DNA of 35,364 nt, taken from positions 1 through 35,364 of the forward strand of contig CAYVQT010000035.1 in the NCBI GenBank assembly GCA_964453665.1, written 5' to 3'. The DNA comes from DAOUTY01 sp964453665 (lineage in GTDB: Bacteria; Chloroflexota; Dehalococcoidia; SZUA-161). The notes beneath the pieces were generated by a model, which worked only from the letters and a program-made list of their open reading frames with translations, ran no database searches and was not told the DNA's origin. The position numbers were made by a program, and so were the translations under genes. Numbering within the stretch: the first letter of the stretch is position 1; the number at the start of each line of letters is the position of its first letter. Below, one piece after another: positions 32,685-35,364 of the stretch.

Positions 32685-33521
32685 ATGAGGGTCAGCATTA
32701 CTCAAATAAGAGAGATGAAGCAGAAGGGCGAGAGAATCGCCATGCTTACCGCCTATGACTATGCCACCGCCAAGCTCATTGACGAGGCGGGAATACCGCT
32801 GATACTGGTCGGGGACAGCCTGGGGATGGTGATTCTGGGCTATGAATCTACCATCCCGGTGACCATGGACGAGATGATCCATCACACCAAGGCGGTGGTA
32901 CGGGGGGCCACTAACGCTCTGGTAGTCGGCGACATGCCCTTCATGACCTACCAGGTCTCTTTCGACGACGCACTGCGCAACGCCGCCAGGTTCATCCAGG
33001 AAGGAGGAGCTCAGGCGGTCAAGCTCGAAGGCGGCGAGAATATGGCGGAAACCGTGAAACGAATCGTCTCCTGCGGTATCCCTGTGATGGGACATATCGG
33101 CCTCACCCCCCAATCGATAAACCAGCTCGGGGGATTCAAGGTAATGGGCAAAACCCCGGAAGCTGCGACCCGCCTGGTCAACGACGCCAGAGCCCTGGAC
33201 GATGCCGGCGTCTTTGCCATCGTACTTGAGTGTGTGCCCGAGCCGCTGTCAAGGCTCATTACCGGGAAGGTCAATGTGCCTACCATCGGCATTGGCGCCG
33301 GTAAATACTGCGACGGCCAGGTGCAGGTAATCAGCGACCTTCTGGGGCTCTATACCGACTTCGTTCCCAAACATGCCAAGCAATACGTTAAATTGTTCGA
33401 CAGCATCAAGAAAGCCACTACTGACTATATATCCGAGGTGCAAACAGGAACCTTCCCCACCGAAAAGCAGAGCTATGCCATGGACGAGAGCGTCATAGCT
33501 GAGATTGAGAAGTCCACGTAA
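32685..33521 (+). CDS. panB: 3-methyl-2-oxobutanoate hydroxymethyltransferase PanB
   Basis: Transfers a hydroxymethyl group from 5,10-methylene-THF to ketoisovalerate, giving ketopantoate. 278 residues, family length. The N-terminal TAYDYATAKLIDEAGIP, metal/substrate segment VGDSLGMVILGYEST, VVGDMPFMTYQ, VKLEGG, GHIGLTPQS and the late IGIGAG are all present. GGGGAGGT stands before ATG 32685. panC starts 17 bases after its stop. Confidence 0.97.
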   Translation: MRVSITQIREMKQKGERIAMLTAYDYATAKLIDEAGIPLILVGDSLGMVILGYESTIPVTMDEMIHHTKAVVRGATNALVVGDMPFMTYQVSFDDALRNAARFIQEGGAQAVKLEGGENMAETVKRIVSCGIPVMGHIGLTPQSINQLGGFKVMGKTPEAATRLVNDARALDDAGVFAIVLECVPEPLSRLITGKVNVPTIGIGAGKYCDGQVQVISDLLGLYTDFVPKHAKQYVKLFDSIKKATTDYISEVQTGTFPTEKQSYAMDESVIAEIEKST

Positions 33522-33538
33522 AAGCATAAGACCGGCCT

Positions 33539-34408
33539 ATGAAGGTACTTTACGAAATTGCGGAAATAAGAAAATGGCGGCGCAAGGCCAGCGGTTCCGT
33601 GGGCTTCGTGCCTACAATGGGATACCTGCACGAGGGACACATTGAACTGGTGCGCCGGGCGCGGGCCGAGAATAAGCACGTCGTTGTCAGCATCTTCGTA
33701 AACCCCACCCAGTTCGGCCCCCAGGATGATTACGCCACCTATCCCAGAGACCCCGAGCGAGACCAGTCCCTGCTCAAAGAAGAGAAGGTGGACGCAATCT
33801 TCCTGCCTGACGCCGATGAGATCTATCCTCCCCAATGCAGCACATGGGTCGATATGGACAAGGTCACCGGGCAGCTGGAGGGAGCTTTCCGCCCGGGTCA
33901 CTTCCGCGGCGTGGCAACAGTAGTGGCCAAGCTGTTCAACATCGTTGAACCCACCAGGGCCTACTTCGGCCAGAAAGACGCCCAGCAACTGGTCGTAATT
34001 AAGAAAATGGTCTCAGACCTCAACATGAATATCGCGGTCGTCGAGGTGCCCACCGTAAGAGAGATGGACGGGCTGGCCATGAGCAGCCGCAACGTCCACC
34101 TCGACCCGGATGAGAGAGACTCGGCGGTGGTGCTCTACAAAGCGTTGATTACAGCCCTGAGTCTCTGGGAGAAGGGCGAGAGAAAAGCCGAACCAATCCG
34201 CAGGGAGATGACCGCGCTTATCCGGAGCGAGCCCAGGGCCACCATCGACTATGTAAGCGTTGCCGATGCCGAAACGCTTGAGGAGCTTGAGGAAATCGAC
34301 CGCACCGCGCTGGTCTCCTTGGCGGTTAGAATAGGCAAGACCAGGCTTATTGACAATATAACGCTGTCAAGAAAACGAAGCCCGTTCACAGACAACGCAG
34401 TGAAATAA
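33539..34408 (+). CDS. panC: Pantothenate synthetase PanC
   Basis: ATP-dependent joining of pantoate and β-alanine. 289 residues. Motifs: FVPTMGYLHEGHIELVRRA with its nucleotide-binding His, SIFVNPTQFGPQDDYATYPR, FRPGHFRGVATVV, YFGQKDAQQLVVI and the KMSKS-equivalent MSSRNVHL. It is the last clear pan gene; a hairpin follows before surE. Confidence 0.97.
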   Translation: MKVLYEIAEIRKWRRKASGSVGFVPTMGYLHEGHIELVRRARAENKHVVVSIFVNPTQFGPQDDYATYPRDPERDQSLLKEEKVDAIFLPDADEIYPPQCSTWVDMDKVTGQLEGAFRPGHFRGVATVVAKLFNIVEPTRAYFGQKDAQQLVVIKKMVSDLNMNIAVVEVPTVREMDGLAMSSRNVHLDPDERDSAVVLYKALITALSLWEKGERKAEPIRREMTALIRSEPRATIDYVSVADAETLEELEEIDRTALVSLAVRIGKTRLIDNITLSRKRSPFTDNAVK

Positions 34409-34443
34409 TAGACTCCGGTCCCTATGGCCCGGATCGTATTGAG

Positions 34444-34474
34444 GGGGTGGTGGAGATTTGTCTCCCCCATCCCC
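34444..34474 (+). terminator. Hairpin between panC and surE
   Basis: A G-rich arm (34444-34456) pairs with a C-rich arm (34461-34474) over about 13 bp with one mismatch and a TTTG loop. Only TTTG follows, so termination may be partial; it could dampen read-through from pan into surE. Confidence 0.4.
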
Positions 34475-34511
34475 TTTGTGGTAAACTGCTGATTTGGAAG
34501 GAGCCTCCCCC

Positions 34512-35364
34512 TTGAAAATCCTCCTCACCAACGACGACGGCATCGCCGCCCCCGGCCTTTGGGCGCTTGCCAGGGAACTCCGGAGTATAGCCGAAGTGGT
34601 AGTGGTCGCCCCCGACCGTGAGCAGAGCGGCGTTGGGACCTCGGTCACGCTGCACCAGCCGCTGCGGTTGAGGTCGGTGAAACCCCTCGTTGACGGGATT
34701 GAGACCTATGTCGTAGAGGGCACCCCCGCCGACAGCGTTATCATCGCCCTCAAGATGCTGCTTAAGGATAAAATAGACCTCGTTATCGCCGGTATCAACG
34801 AAGGTTCAAACCTGGGCACCGATGTCCTCATCTCGGGAACAGTGGGAGCCGCCTTCCAGGCTTACTTCCACGGGCTGCCTACCATCGCCGTCTCAGTGGC
34901 CTCCTTCGAAGATCTGCACTTCGAGGTCGCCAGCAGGATCTGCGCTATCATCGCCCGGCAGCTTGCCACCGGCAGGCTGCCCCGGAAATTCTTGCTCAAC
35001 ATCAACCTGCCCAACCTGCCCCTGGAACAGCTCACGGGCATAGAGATAACCGAGCTCGGCGAACGCAGCCACACCGACGCCGTCAAGAGAGGGGGCATCA
35101 AGGCAGGCCACGACGGCAAGAGAAGTTACTACTGGATAGAGCACAGCGAGCCCCAGGGCAAGGAGGAAAAGGGTACAGACGTTTGGGCGCTGAGGGAAAA
35201 GAAGATATCCATCACGCCCCTGCACAACGACCTGACCAGCCATGAGGACCTGGAGTCAATGCAGTGGGTGCGAGCCCTGCTGTCACGGGAGCTGCCGTCG
35301 AGTGGGCCGGGCGTATTGCGTCAAATAAAACTGTTACCGAACTGGGGTCGTTGCCTCAAATACA
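34512..35364 (+). CDS. surE: 5'/3'-nucleotidase SurE (runs off the window)
   Basis: Metal-dependent nucleoside monophosphatase (survival protein E). It starts at TTG 34512 with AAGGAG 8 bases upstream. The frame stays open to the window end (284 codons read). The N-terminus MKILLTNDDGIAAPGLWAL carries the metal-binding Asp pair. VAPDREQSGVGTSVTLHQPL, the VEGTPADSV segment, IAGINEGSNLG and ISGTVGAAFQAYFHGLP complete the active site. Typical SurE proteins end soon after the ..PLHNDLTSHEDL.. strand reached here near residue 245. The last ~40 residues are an extension of unclear origin. Confidence 0.93.
   Translation, partial: MKILLTNDDGIAAPGLWALARELRSIAEVVVVAPDREQSGVGTSVTLHQPLRLRSVKPLVDGIETYVVEGTPADSVIIALKMLLKDKIDLVIAGINEGSNLGTDVLISGTVGAAFQAYFHGLPTIAVSVASFEDLHFEVASRICAIIARQLATGRLPRKFLLNINLPNLPLEQLTGIEITELGERSHTDAVKRGGIKAGHDGKRSYYWIEHSEPQGKEEKGTDVWALREKKISITPLHNDLTSHEDLESMQWVRALLSRELPSSGPGVLRQIKLLPNWGRCLKY

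Overview
The window is bacterial chromosome, mostly moderate-to-high GC, with dense genes in short operons and intergenic palindromic repeats. The gene content suggests a member of the Chloroflexota, most likely a Dehalococcoidia-type anaerobe. The reasons are a selenocysteine system, [NiFe]-hydrogenase maturation genes, fused ECF ATPases, a DUF2520 gene in front of panDBC, and surface proteins with Pro/Thr stalks. This assignment is inference; no rRNA gene or universal marker is present.

Layout. (1) 1-304: leader with palindromic intergenic repeats. (2) 305-3658 (+): selA and selB. (3) 3659-7945: a low-GC zinc-ribbon orphan, a secreted Glu-rich protein, a Cys-rich cytosolic protein, tRNA-Sec(UCA) at 6619-6715 (-), a small membrane protein and a zinc-ribbon mini-protein. 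(4) 7946-12680 (-): hypF-hypC-hypD-hypE. (5) 12850-14277 (-): a surface protein with a long Thr-Pro stalk encoded by a hexanucleotide repeat. (6) 15002-17513 (-): a two-gene module with its own promoter, encoding a protein with duplicated SH3/Tudor-like folds and a SIR2-like protein. (7) 18272-24591 (-): an uptake operon with a cyclase-barrel+DUF4430 surface protein, a DUF4430 lipoprotein, EcfT, a fused EcfA-EcfA ATPase and an S component, preceded by a winged-helix regulator (24886-25671). (8) 26006-27629 (+): PhoU-like protein and Pit phosphate transporter. (9) 27656-30350 (-): serA and a class V aminotransferase. (10) 30467-30973 (+): HNH nuclease. (11) 31003 to the end (+): a strong promoter and terminator-bearing leader, then the DUF2520 dehydrogenase, panD, panB, panC and surE (cut by the window end).

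How the genes fit together. SelA, SelB and tRNA-Sec are three of the four parts of selenocysteine insertion; SelD is not here. HypF/C/D/E build and deliver the Fe(CN)2CO group of [NiFe] hydrogenases; HypA/HypB are not here. The barrel+DUF4430 architecture is that of animal intrinsic factor/transcobalamin, so the ECF operon is best read as a candidate corrinoid capture and import system. The pan operon makes pantothenate, with the DUF2520 protein in the place expected for ketopantoate reductase. The most interesting leads are the transcobalamin-like ECF operon, the SIR2-like two-gene module, and the pan-operon leader.
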